Of a DNA stretch of 64,000 nucleotides, positions 1 through 10,955 are shown piece after piece; position 1 is the first letter of the stretch; each line of letters begins with the position of its first letter. Under the pieces are notes generated by a model. It did not search any database. It saw nothing but the letters and a program-made list of their open reading frames with translations, and had not been told where the DNA came from. The position numbers were made by a program, and so were the translations under genes. Source of the DNA: Marasmius tenuissimus (Eukaryota > Basidiomycota > Agaricomycetes > Agaricales > Marasmiaceae); NCBI GenBank assembly GCA_029532415.1, contig JAQOTA010000060.1, forward strand, positions 248,001 through 312,000, given 5' to 3'.

Positions 1-1117
1 CAGTGAAGTGCGCTGGGGGCGGAGATCCTCTAGCACGGTTAGGAGGGGCACTGGCAATCTCAGTGCGCAAGGAGTTGTTGACTGCGTTCAACGCAATACG
101 TTCCCTGCGGTCAGTGATTGAGGAGTAAGGACAGACAGGAGGAGGGGAAGCGACGACGGATGCGTAGGACGCAAGATGGGAGTGACCATGAGACCGATTG
201 TTACCGCTGTTACCGCCGGCGTTGCCAGGACCCTGGTGCTGGTCGATACCACCGCGGGTACCACGCTGCTGCTTCTTCTTCTTACCCTTGTTCTGGTTCG
301 AAGAGGGGCGTTGCTGCTGCTGTGGTGGACGGGTGTTGGTCTGCTGCTGATACCCACGCTGCTGACGTTGCTGCTGTGGGCGTTGCTGCTGACCGAACGA
401 TGGTTCACGATTACCAGCACGCTTCACTGCAGAGAGGCGGTTAGCGAGCTGAGGGTTCTGGCGTTCGTATTCGACCATGATAGCGTCATAGACTTTTGAA
501 ACGGTGATGCATTCATCATCCTCGGGATCCCTGACATAGTCGTGAAGGGATTTGGATGAGGCGGCGTCCCATTCGGGAGGAATAGCGGCAGTGAGCAAGA
601 GGGATTTGATCAACTCGGGGAGAACCACTCCTACCTCGGAGAGTCGCTCGATGTAGGACTTGAACTTGGCGATGCCGGCTTGGGGATGAGAAGTGGTGAG
701 TCTGAAAGAGACGAGCTTAACAAAATCGCCATAGATGGCAGACAAAGTGGGCTTGCCGTAGGTGAGGTTCAGCTGTTCCCAAGCTTTCTCGGCGTTCATG
801 TCCTTGATCGGATCAAAGACCTCCTTGGTGGTGGTGATCTGGATAATCCCCATGAGCTGGAGATCTTCCTTGTCCCAAGCAAGACTTTCCTTGACCCAGG
901 CAGCGTGCTCCTCAGGAGGAACGGTGGCACGGGTAACAGGAGTAACCCCGGCGGGGCTAGTCACAGTGCCAAGGGGCATGGAGGGACATGGTTCCTGGCC
1001 AGTGAGATGACCGTAAAGACCTTGGGTCTTGCACACAGCTTCCATCTCACTGTAGTAGGTCTGTTTGAAGTTGGTGCCGTCGAAGCGACCGGAGAAGTAT
1101 TTCTTAACGTCGAACAT
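1..1117 (-). CDS. Ty1/copia-type gag polyprotein, 5' part, runs off the left edge
   Basis: An uninterrupted minus-strand frame starts at an ATG at 1117 and stays open to base 1, so the rest of the polyprotein lies outside the window. The protein opens MFDVKKYFSGRFDGTNF and has the helical gag layout of copia elements (UBN2-like), with a W-x-Q-L-x3-Y-G core (EKAWEQLNLTYG) near residue 120. After about residue 240 it turns into a Gln/Arg/Lys/Gly-rich tail (runs of QQ and KKKK), which would serve in RNA binding; no CCHC knuckle is reached before the edge. In the family, Gag packages the element RNA in cytoplasmic particles and pol follows downstream. An LTR and a primer site lie just upstream, which supports the assignment. 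No stop or frameshift is seen in about 370 codons, so the copy may be young. Confidence 0.8.
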   Translation of the reverse strand, partial: MFDVKKYFSGRFDGTNFKQTYYSEMEAVCKTQGLYGHLTGQEPCPSMPLGTVTSPAGVTPVTRATVPPEEHAAWVKESLAWDKEDLQLMGIIQITTTKEVFDPIKDMNAEKAWEQLNLTYGKPTLSAIYGDFVKLVSFRLTTSHPQAGIAKFKSYIERLSEVGVVLPELIKSLLLTAAIPPEWDAASSKSLHDYVRDPEDDECITVSKVYDAIMVEYERQNPQLANRLSAVKRAGNREPSFGQQQRPQQQRQQRGYQQQTNTRPPQQQQRPSSNQNKGKKKKQQRGTRGGIDQHQGPGNAGGNSGNNRSHGHSHLASYASVVASPPPVCPYSSITDRRERIALNAVNNSLRTEIASAPPNRARGSPPPAHFT

Positions 1118-1402
1118 GGTAGTAAGAGGTTGAGAGTTTGGTGTTGGATCTAGAGAAGACAGCATCAGCATGCGTCTAATCAACACAGGGAGCAGCCATC
1201 AAGGCGCTATGCTCAACAAGGAGCATTGGATCCTTGAGATCCGATGTCGTCGAAGGACATACATCAATGCCATAGATTGATCACTCAATGAAGAGGTCGA
1301 TGGCAACATGCAGGTCTAGCCTAGCTAGCCGATGACAGCGGCCTAGGGGCGCTTGTCGCTAACAGCAGCCTGGGGGCACTCGTTATTGTAGTCGGGCTAA
1401 CT

Positions 1403-1418
1403 GGGGCCCATAACCTGA
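1403..1418 (-). other. Retrotransposon primer-binding site (half initiator tRNA-Met type)
   Basis: Read on the minus strand this is TCAGGTTATGGGCCCC. It lies directly inside the LTR end and closely resembles the complement of the anticodon-loop half of fungal initiator tRNA-Met, which many fungal Ty1/copia elements use as a primer. The match has one missing base and one substitution against the expected sequence, so the assignment is likely but not proven. Confidence 0.6.
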
Positions 1419-1736
1419 TGAGCTGGCATGACGCCTAGCGCAGAGGACTACAACATGGCTACACTACTACTTACCAGAGAGGAGTTTAGAAAGGTAGAGG
1501 CGAGACGTAGAAGCTCAAGCACACTATAGATTCAGGTAGAGAACTACGAGCTTATATACATGTAAAGACAATAGAGTTACCATATAGGGACGACAATAGA
1601 AATTGTACATATGAGCATAGTGAACAATGAAGAATAGAACAATAGTAAATGCATTGTCCCACATAATACAATGGCGGGAAGTATGAACCGGGACTTCGGA
1701 TATACCGGGATCTAATTATAGTCCACGGATTCAACA
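1419..1736 (-). repeat. 5' long terminal repeat of the copia element
   Basis: This 318-bp block reads TGTTGAATCC at its 5' end and CCAGCTCA at its 3' end on the minus strand, giving the TG...CA termini of an LTR. A TATATAAGC promoter motif lies at 1550-1558. The primer site abuts the inner end and gag starts about 285 bp further in. The outer flank is CAAAG (1737-1741); the matching target duplication would be outside the window, so the boundary rests on the TG/CA ends and the primer site. Confidence 0.65.
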
Positions 1737-1741
1737 CTTTG

Positions 1742-2151
1742 AGATGCTTGAGAGGTGATAATCGAGTAGATTGTCCTAAGGCTTAAGGCCTTGGAATACC
1801 AGCTTTTATACACAAGTTTCAGTACATGTAAGAGTCATTACCATTGTATGAAACTACTACTAGAAGTAGGTATTTAGCCGTATAGTCATAATACTAATGA
1901 GTGTGTCTGCAGTCCTATTGGCCTGCTTAGCTACTAAAGTCTGTTGTGCCTCGCACTAAGGACTATGAGCATCATACCTGATGCAACTACATACGTAGCA
2001 GGTATCTACAGTGTCATTTGTGAAGCAATAGCTACGTAGATACTTCTTGCATGAGAGCGCAAGTGTTCATAGAGGCGTAGCTCTATAGATAGTGTGTAAT
2101 GCGTAAATAACACGTCAACATTGTATCACATGATATCCATCACGTTCAACA
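1742..2151 (-). repeat. Possible remnant of a second LTR split by the copia insertion
   Basis: An A/T-rich stretch reads TGTTGAACGTGATGG from its right end on the minus strand, much like the start of the neighbouring LTR. It has a TATAAAAGC motif around 1804-1812 and no coding potential. It stops exactly where the copia LTR begins and would continue beyond the other end of that element, outside the window. This fits an older LTR split by a nested insertion. Only one end is visible, so the call is tentative. Confidence 0.35.
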
Positions 2152-2163
2152 GAGAATCCCTCA

Positions 2164-5100
2164 ATGGCTAGGGACGAGGGAGACACCACCCTTCAACCTA
2201 TGAATTTAGGTGGTGGTGCCATGCAAAATGCATGCCCTGCTAATAGCAGGAGGTTGCGAAATACACCGACGCCCAAAATACAGGGACAGTCAACGTCGAA
2301 CATCGACGATGCGCGAACTGTGCAGGCTCTGCCACCAGCAGACCCAACCCCACAAACAAGGGAATTACCCAGAGGGGACGATGAATCAGTCGCGGAACCT
2401 AATGAAGGAGCTCCGACAGCCCAACATACGGCTATGAACCAAACACATGACTCCCCGACCTCAAATGAGCGAGGACGAATGGGCAAGAACACAAAGGCTC
2501 ACCTGACAATTGGTGCCCTAAACATGAGGGGACTCAGGAGCATGAACTTCAACAACCCGAAAAACAAATGGTACCACATAAACCAACTGATGTGTTGTGG
2601 TAGGGCCTAACGGCCTACTCTCCGATTTTCGTTTTCTGATCATTTCGGCTTGATACTGATTATTTCAGCTTAATTCTGTTTCTTTCCGCTTTTCGTCATA
2701 TGCTTATGTTTTCACCCTTAGTCAAAACCAGAACAAAACTCAGTCTTTCTTCTTACCTACGATCAACCTCGCACCACACTTGTCTCTTGATTCCTTCCAA
2801 TATGTTGTTCACACGCCGCTTGCGGGAAGTTATTCACCCCGTCTGCGCCATGAGGCCTTGTCCACCTCGAAATAGCAGCTGCAACATACGGAATGGGTCT
2901 GGGACTTGTGTCGGTAAGAGTAAGATCACTACCTTTTTATTCTAAAACGGTCTCTTTCGTACCTATTCCTCTCACAAGTCTCATAATTCTTCTTTCTTGT
3001 GCCCACAGTACTTATCGGCAATTCCCTGGTCTATGGGAAATATTTACATAAACTGTACAGTTGTCCGAATCTGGTTAGCTCGTTCTCAGTTTGTATTGTG
3101 TGTAGGCCGCTTTGTATCCCTGTCAATCTCAGCATCTCTTGCTCATTCCCCCACGTTCTATAACCTCAAGAGTCTCTTCTGAAGCTTTAAGTCATCCAAG
3201 TACTCAAGTTCAACCAAGATATATTCAAGTTCAAGCTACGTGTCACGACGTGGCTACCAGGTGCGTGTACATTTGATTTTACGTAGTTGATCCGTTGCCC
3301 CGCAGCCTCGAGGTGTCCCACGATCCTCGGTGCCTGGTCCCTCTTTACTCTAGCTCCAATACTTTTGACTCTCTTTTCGCGATCCTAGTAAGGATCAAAT
3401 ATATCTTCTTTAGCGTGACAAAAGAATCGGTGTCATGATACTTGGGGAAGCCCACCTCAACTCTGAACAGAAACAAAAAATCGAAGAGCTCTTCAAAGAC
3501 AAAATTAAAGTCATGTTCTCTTCCATTCTGAACAACCCCAACGCTAAGGGAATAGCAGTAGCATTCCACAGAGACATGACCAATGTAAATGGAATACAGA
3601 CGTGGGAAATCGTGGCAGGACATGCGCTTCTGGTTGAATATAACTGGCACAATACCAAAACTCTCTCAATACTAGCAATCTACGCCCCCAATGAAGGGTC
3701 GGAGAACCGGAAGCTGTGGGAAGATATCAACGCCTTCTTTGAAAGACACCCAAGAATACGCCGCCCTGACATTATGGCAGGAGATATGAACGTTGTAGAA
3801 GACCCGGTTGATAGATTCCCAGATAGAAGTGACCTAACGGGGCCGACATCAGCACTTGACAATCTCAAACGAAACCTGAACCTGATTGATGGGTGGCGAA
3901 GAACAAACCCATCAAGCATAGCGTACACTTACCTACAAAAAACAACCAGCTCGCAGTCTAGAATTGACCGGATCTACATTCGGGAGGAAATACACCGAGA
4001 TGCACATAACTGGCAGATCAGAGCTGTCAGAATACCAACCGACCATAAAATGGTCTCAGTGAATATTGAAGACGACCAAACGCCAGCAACCGGAGAGGGA
4101 ATTTGGACATGGCAGAAGCACATGTACGACGACAAACCCCTCAACGACTACATTGATGAGAAGGGTCAAAAGGTGTACAATGAGATGACCTCATGTGCAG
4201 GGCCGGATACCAGGACAGAGGAGCACAACCCCCAGACCATTTGGGAGAAATTTAAGACAGGGGCCATCAGTAAAGCGCGAGAGCAGTCCAAAATTGCAAC
4301 CCCCCGCCTCACCCGAGACATAAGGGCCACAGAAAATATGCTTGAAATCATCTCAAAGGACCAACAGATGGGGACAGAAGAACGTGCCCTATCAATGGCT
4401 GTCCTAACAGAGAAACTAACAAGCTTGGAAATGAAGAAGCACAACATTAAGAGAGACAACGTCAGAGCAAACAATGTGCTAAAGGGCGAGGTCATTGGGC
4501 AATACTGGTCCGGAATAAATAAACCAGAAAAAGCAAAGGACATAATCCAACGTCTTGAGACGGAAGTCCAAGACCCGGCCAACTCCGAAACAGACCGACA
4601 GACACCAAGATATGAAAAGAAATCTCATAAGATGGCTGACATCGCGAGAGACTACCATAACAACATACAATTCCGCGACAGGAAATACACCGAGCAAGAG
4701 ATGCAGGAGCATGAACAAAACATAAGACGCGTCCTCAGAGAGCCCAGAAGACCCCTGACCGAAGCTGAATCGGCACACTTGAAACTCCTCCTAGAACGTG
4801 GAGATGTCAAGGAAGCCCTTAGGCTCTCAGCCAACCACAAAGCGGCGGGCCTTGATGGAATTCCGTATGAAGTGTACAAAATCTGGAAGTCGAGACATGA
4901 CACAGCAAGGCAGAACGATAAGTTGGCATTTGACATTGTAGGCGCCCTACAGGTCTTGTTCAATGACATCGAGAAATATGGAAAAGTGAAAGGCACCAAA
5001 TTCACGGAAAGCTGGATGTGCCCACTGTACAAGAAGGGAGAGAGATCCAGGATTGAAAATTACCAACCCATCTCGCTCCTCAACACAGACTACAAGCTAC

Positions 5101-8100
5101 TAACTAAAGCGTTGACCATAAAACTTGCCCGAGTGGCGCCAGTCTTGATCCACCCCGACCAAGCAGGGTTTGTACCTGGCAGGCACATATATGATCAGAT
5201 ATGGCTAACAAAACAAATTGTTGAGCTCGGGGAGGCAATCAAGCAAAATGGGTTAATTGTCGCCCTTGATCAAGAAAAGGCATACGACAGGATAGAGCAC
5301 GACTACCTGTGGCGTGCCCTAAAAAGTTGCAACATCCTAGATCAATTCGTCAACACTGTCCGAACACTATATGAAGATGCACATACATACGTAGTGATCA
5401 ATGGATTCAAAAGTAGCGAACCATTCAAGGTTGTGCGCGGAGTGAGACAAGGCGACCCACTCTTGTGTCTGCTGTTTGACCTCGCCATAGAACCGCTGGC
5501 AGAAGGCCTACAGAGTTCAGAACTGGGTGGATTCACAATACCGAAATCCAGGGAAAGACTCATCGCAACACTCTTTGCAGACGACACCACTGTCTACCTC
5601 TCTGAGACCGACAACTGGGAGACCCTAAACAGAATCACTGACGAATGGTGCTCTGCATCAGGTGCCAAGTTCAACAAAGACAAAACAGAAATTATACCAT
5701 ACGGCTCCGCAGAATATCGTGAAACAGTCTACATGTACCGAACCGTAGACGGAACAATCCTGGGGGAAAAGATACCAGAGAACGCGAAGATTAAACCAGA
5801 CAGTGAGGCGACTAGAATCCTAGGAGCCTGGATAGGAAACAATGTCAGCCAAAGCGGAGTATGGACACCCACGCTCAAAAAAATTGATAAAGCCCTCGAC
5901 CAATGGAGTAAGGGTCACCCAACAATGGAAGGGCAAAGACTGATAATACAGATGGTAGTGGGCAGAATGACACAATACCTTGCGAAAGTTCAGGGAATGC
6001 CCCCGGATGTCGAAGCGAAAATAGCAAAGCGAATCTATAACTTCCTATGGAATGACAAAATCGGGAGAACAATTAATTAAGAAACGATGAGCGCACCGCT
6101 GGAAGAAGGAGGGAAGAATGTCCTCGATATTGAAGCACGAAACGAGGTGATATATATCATCTGGCTTCAATCCTACTTGAAACTAACTGATGAGCGACCT
6201 GCATGGGCAAAAGTAGCAGATGCGCTAATCAGCCTCAACGCCATAAAAGAAGATGACAACGTACAACCAAAAGTGAACCACTACCTACAGACGTGGAAGC
6301 CCAACTCACAGAAACTGCCGCAAGACCTAAAAAAGATGACAGTGATCGGAGAGAAATACGGGGTCCAGGTGAACGGTATGGCATTCTCAAGAAAGATCCT
6401 TCGCCAAATGCCGATATGGTACCACAAGGAGTCCGACGCGACGAGAACAGTGTTCAACAGGGGGGAGCAGATACGCTGCCTAAAGAACCTGCATAGAGTA
6501 ATAACGGTTGGGGATGCAGAGAAGCTAGCACGCAACCTACGTCACAGAAGACACAACGCGAGACGAGACTGCAAGTGCGACGCATGTAAATCAATCAGAG
6601 ACAGGACAGGGTGTAAAAACCCACACCGATGCTATGAACGCGCAAAAGAAATGATCGACTCACTTCATGACAAATGGAACCCCATGACCCCAAAACCCGA
6701 GGACTTCGAAAGAGAAGACACATGGTGGAGAATAACCACCGAAGAAGACGCCGAACCATTTGACCCTCGTATCACAACGAAAGGAACGCTGGCTGATGCG
6801 TTCAGAGTGTTCACTAACGGGGAACACTGCAACGACTTACCGGATACGAGGCTATATCCAGATAATGACACACCCCCCCTCCATGTGTACACAGATGGGT
6901 CATGCACTGACAATGGCCTACCCAAAGCAAGGGCGGGATCGGGAATCTTTGTAGGCAACAACGACCCTCGCAATAGAGCGATTGGAATCCCGCAGGACCT
7001 AAATCCATCAAATCAAGTAGGCGAAATTATCGCCGTCAAAGAAATGGCCAGAGAATTCGGCCCAGATGATATAGTCGTGTACAGTGACTCAAAATTCGTG
7101 ATAGAGGGTCTGTCAAAAAACATCAAAAAGTGGGAAGACCGCGGATTCATCAGAACGACGAACGCAACCCATATCCAGTCAACAGTGGCGGCTCTCCGCC
7201 AACGCAAAGCCAAAACAGCTTTCAAGTGGGTAAAGGGCCATGCGGGCAACGAGGGGAACGAGCACGCAGACAAACTCGCGGATGAAGGACGCCAAAAACC
7301 GGTCCCAGACCTGATTGATATGTCAATCCCACCAGAACTTCGGGTTCCAGGAGCGAAGCTCAAAGAGCTCACACAATCACTAGCTTACAAAGGCATTAGA
7401 ATGAAAAAACAGTCCACACAGCGGGACCAGGAGGCGAGAAACCGAAAGAAGACAAAGAAACACATGAGAAAAGCCCAGAAGGCCGCGAAAAGGAACACAG
7501 GAAAGGAGACATCGCAAAAACAAATCTGGAAATCAACCCGACACAAAGACATCTCCAGAAACATACGGCAATTCTTGTTCATGTTAATGCATGGGGGGTA
7601 TAAAGTGGGCAAATTCTGGAAAAATATACCGAACTACGACCACAGAGCAGTCTGCGTCCGCTGCGGCAAACCGGAATCCATACGCCATATCCTCCTTGAG
7701 TGCGAAGTACCTGGCAGAGAAACAGTATGGACCCTAGCCGAGGAAACATGGAAGAGGAAAGAACTAACGTGGCCGAAACTCGGTCTTGGGACGATCCTCT
7801 CGTGCGGGTTCACGACATTCGGAACTGAAGAAAAACCCGACATGGGCGCATCGCGTTTCTACCACATCCTTGTGTCAGAATCAGCATATTTAATCTGGAA
7901 AATGCGAAACCAGAGGGTGATCAATGGCGAACAACCATTGAGTTTGACCCAAATCAAGAACAAATGGGTGTATACCTTGAGACTTAGGTACAAAACCGAC
8001 CTCCTCCTAACTAACACCCAGAAGTACGAGAAACAGGCACTGCCAAAGAGCCTAGTGAGAAGCACATGGCACAGGATAGTAGAGGAGAGGGACGATCTCC

Positions 8101-8138
8101 CGCAGACCGAACTGACGGTAGGGAGACTGGGGGTTTAG
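2164..8138 (+). pseudogene. LINE ORF2: endonuclease-RT-RNase H, interrupted
   Basis: The frame opens at 2164. Its first part ends in the endonuclease N-terminus (LTIGALNMRGL, then KWYHINQLM) at 2592; it resumes at 3414 with RDKRIGVMILGEAHLN, which restores the family motif. Endonuclease landmarks GDMNVV and TDHKMVSV follow. The RT carries GERSRIENYQPISLLN, ALDQEKAYDRI and the catalytic LFADDTTVYL (about 5568-5600). At 6078-6080 a TAA sits where an in-frame codon is expected (TIN-stop-ETMSAPLEEGG). RNase H then shows YTDGS, GEIIAV, YSDSKF and GHAGNEGNEHADKLA (about 6886-7280). The C-terminus has a Cys/His cluster, VRCGKPESIRHILLEC. ORF2 of LINEs nicks the target and primes reverse transcription there. 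As written the product cannot be made whole. Confidence 0.85.
2593..3413 (+). repeat. 821-bp insertion in the LINE, solo-LTR-like
   Basis: The sequence begins TGTTGTGGTAGGGCC, contains no long reading frame and is pyrimidine rich, like a fungal gypsy-type LTR. Removing it joins codon 143 of the LINE (Met) to RDKRIGV in frame, so its limits are set by the host protein rather than by terminal repeats. I see no clean five-base target duplication (left flank tgatg; right flank cgtga), and the right end is not CA unless it overlaps host codons. It may therefore be a truncated or altered solo LTR or another element. Confidence 0.5.
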
Positions 8139-8424
8139 TGGGTATGGGGTGATGTTGATGAAGGTAGCTGCTTGCAGCGGCCGGAGATGTCGCCCCGAGC
8201 CCCACACAAACGCATTCACCGTGGTGCAAGTGCAGCAATGCATTCCTCCAGGTGGTCATCCGTCCTAGCGAGGTTTCGTTTCCTCGCTCCGCATGCGGGA
8301 GGAAGGCACCGACTTTGTCGGCCGGTCGCTGAGCGACTGGGGGGCTGAGCCTCTGCTGGAATCCACTCGAATCCTCTGCTGACGGCGAAGATGAGAGTTC
8401 AAACGCTCCACAAAAAAAAGAAAG

Positions 8425-9043
8425 CGCGTCGCGCATGGGCCACCTAGTGACCCAGATCGGTTACCACTGGCACCTGTTACCGCGGCCCGTCGTGACCTTT
8501 CGAATCCTATTCCTCCGACCTTCGCCAGTACCTCCAAGTACCTCGCTAGGCATGGCACCCATACCCAACCAAAAATCACGTTTGGTGAAATACGAAGCTC
8601 GGGCTCGAAGACGCTGGATTTACTGCAAATTAGACGGTGAATGAGCATGGGGTTTTGGATGCAGGGACGAGCCCTGCTCCTCAAGTCTTTTTCGAGGCGC
8701 TCAATAGTGAGTACTCGATCTTGTGCATAACGGTTCTCGGCCTTTCATTCTCATACTTACCTCTGGTCTACGACTATTAGTAAAGCGACATGAACAGTCA
8801 TGAAAACAATCGAACTAGTTTTTACGCTTTCCCGAACCCGAAGCGACACAATCTCGTCCTCTCCTTTTCCACAGGAAATCGATCAATATCGCGTCAACTC
8901 TGTTGGTTTTGGCAGGCTATCATAAGGAGAACAAACATGCAAGCAAGCGATTTCAACTGAGGGCTGCGGCTCTGATATGATGGGAGCGGCCAACACCTGG
9001 ATTAGACTGACCAGGCGTAGGCGCCGGTGACCGAGCTGATGGT
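8425..9043. other. Non-coding interval right of the LINE
   Basis: I see no conserved protein, RNA gene or repeat end in this stretch. Short open frames on both strands lack any recognisable motif. Confidence 0.5.
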
Positions 9044-9960
9044 ATGGATGAGCTATACTCCAGCCGTCGCACAATACTAATTTCCTCATCACCGATCTCA
9101 TTCTACAGGCTTCCGAGCAAAAGCACTACCCTCTTCACTCATGGAATCGATTCAGGCTCATCCAGATTCACGGTCGTACCACCACACACACCCATCATGA
9201 TTCAAAAGAATCGAATCGTTCGGGAGAGTCACACCCATCGTATCAACATCACAGCCTGCATTCGTCAATCGACCGATTGACACCCCCGCCACCCCCAACG
9301 TTGCATGAACCCACGACACCTACAGTGGCGATGACAAAACCGCTATTCCCCATCCACGTCCTTACTCTCTTCCCCGCTCGTCTTCATCATCGTCTTCATC
9401 CGGTGGAGACGATAGCGAAACACAATTCTCAATACCGAACGAACGCGAGCCATCATTGTCGTTAGGACTCGCACTGGGCAAACCAGACAGATCGTCATCG
9501 GCGTCGCCACCTCTAACACCACAGATACCGTACCATACACTACTCAGGGCGCAGATCGATGGTACTGGGCCTGGTGGCTCATACGAGGTTCTGGTGGTGG
9601 TGGCGGGAGAGTAGCAGCGTTGGGAATCCAAGCAGTCGATTCGGACATGGCAGTGGTAGCGGTAGTCATACACCTCCCAATTCATTCTTACTACCCGGAC
9701 AGATGCCGGCGACGATGACGTCCACGTTGAACAATACATCTGCCCATGCGCCTTTTCTCTCACCGCTGCCACCACTACGTGAAATAGAGACCTTGTGGGT
9801 GTCAGGGCAGAGTTTGACGGGGAGTGGTTGAGGGTGAGTGTTCCGAGGAGGATGGTTTGAAGTCTTGCCGTTCGAACGATGAAACAAAATGCTTGCCGTG
9901 AATCGTTTGTTGTATAATGTGTTTTCTCCGTTCCGCTCCCTCCTCCACTCCTCTCATAGT
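9044..9960 (+). pseudogene. Ghost of an unknown Ser/Pro-rich protein gene (copy 1)
   Basis: Split over several frames, the plus strand encodes pieces also found at 15.5-16.1 kb: FTVVPPH, VSTSQPAFVNRPID, HPRPYSLPRSSSS and EPSLSLGLALGKPDRSS. Between these pieces the frames shift and stop codons occur (for example after the PPHTPIM segment), so no intact product remains. The shared sequence and its low complexity (Ser, Pro, acidic runs) suggest a disordered regulatory protein, but I recognise no domain and assign no function. A 200-codon frame on the opposite strand (9362-9964) is a shadow of this duplicated segment. Confidence 0.5.
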
Positions 9961-10439
9961 ACATATTTTCTCTCTCACTCTCGTAGTCACTCCTCCGCGC
10001 TCTCCACCTCTCGCCCCCTTTCTACCTCTGTCTGTCGCATCTCCACTCTGCACGAAGCATGAAGCATTCAATATCAGTATACCTACAATCTTCAAATGTT
10101 CCTCCCTCCCTCTCCCTTCCTCGATCCATAACATATAAACCACCTTACCCTACTTGCTCGCCCGTCTCATCGATCCACTCCCTACATTATATGCTTTACA
10201 TTGCCATGGTAGGGCAACTGCTCAGGCGCTCAATACCGGATTATGATCACCGCCATGGCCATTCTGCGCAACAGAATTAATGGCTGTGTTGCGCAAGCCT
10301 GGCCCTATCGTCCGAATTGGGAGCGTGAGAGACAGTGTCGAAAGGAAGAAAGTAGCGACCACTCCGCCGACAGCTCCACTTAGTACTTTCTCTTGCGCAA
10401 CGAATCCGACTAGGTCCGACCATGGCAGCTCCCCGTCGA
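9961..10439. other. Non-coding, pyrimidine-rich interval
   Basis: Long C/T-rich runs (about 9960-10140) give spurious open frames on both strands. No gene, RNA or repeat is recognised. Confidence 0.4.
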
Positions 10440-10680
10440 CTCCCCTCAAGGCCTGTCTTAGAGCACAATTCTAATTCATCGCCCTCAGACCTCAGGCCTC
10501 ATTGCTCCAATGGCTATGTTCCACAAGCACTACGTACGCCCGCTCACCGACACATTTGACCTGTTCATGTGCTGTAGGGCCTCTATGTGATGGCGCCCCT
10601 TTGTGGACTCAGATGGGAAAAAGGACCGGAACCTTGGGACGGGCAGTATACAACGTTTTTGCTTTGGGGTGAATCTCGCT
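10440..10680 (+). pseudogene. Fragment of a small membrane-protein gene, related to 31.2-31.9 kb
   Basis: The plus strand encodes GLYVMAPLCGLRWEKGPEPW followed by DGQYTTFLLWG, then a GTGAAT donor-like sequence. The minus-strand gene at 31.2-31.9 kb encodes GLYVTTHLSGLGWEKRTEPW and NGLHYQTFSLWG followed by GTGAGT. The intron before the block is also recognisable (CACTAC, then GTACGC to TGTAG). Upstream and downstream exons are missing or not recognisable, so this is a truncated duplicate. Confidence 0.55.
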
Positions 10681-10955
10681 GAAACCTCCATGCTGAAAAC
10701 ACTACTCAACGAATCGCTAGGGGTAACAAGCTTCCCCCTCCCCCATCAAGGCAGCCCGGGAGACCTGCCGAACTGTCACGTAGCCTGCGTCAGCCACTTC
10801 TATCTAGATTCGGAGGCTGATCATGAGAGCTCGAGCGTCAAAACTACAGACACGCCGCACTATTTACTTCCTTTTATGCTGAAGACCTGAAATAGCTCAC
10901 TCCAGTTGGAGAAACATGCTGTTAACACGCACCGAGCAAGCTTCACAAGCTGCAC

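Larger units (their letters stand above)
2152..8424 (+). mobile_element. Tad1-like non-LTR retrotransposon (LINE), degenerate
   Basis: The element carries one long reading frame with AP-endonuclease, reverse transcriptase and RNase H domains, then a non-coding 3' tail (8139-8410) and an A-rich end at 8411-8424 (eight A, G, three A). This order, with RNase H after the RT, is that of fungal Tad1-clade LINEs. No separate ORF1 is seen, so the copy is probably 5' truncated just before 2164, where it meets LTR-like sequence. Two lesions are visible: an 821-bp insertion in the endonuclease and one nonsense codon between RT and RNase H. The left boundary is uncertain by tens of bases. Confidence 0.8.

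Noticed and set aside
2593..3413. Treating the insertion in the LINE as a spliceosomal intron
   Set aside because: No GT donor and AG acceptor combination restores the frame, it is far longer than other introns here, and LINE ORFs lack introns.
9362..9964. 200-codon minus-strand open frame
   Set aside because: It is the antisense of a degenerate duplicated segment, has low-complexity composition and is not kept open in the copy at 15.5 kb.
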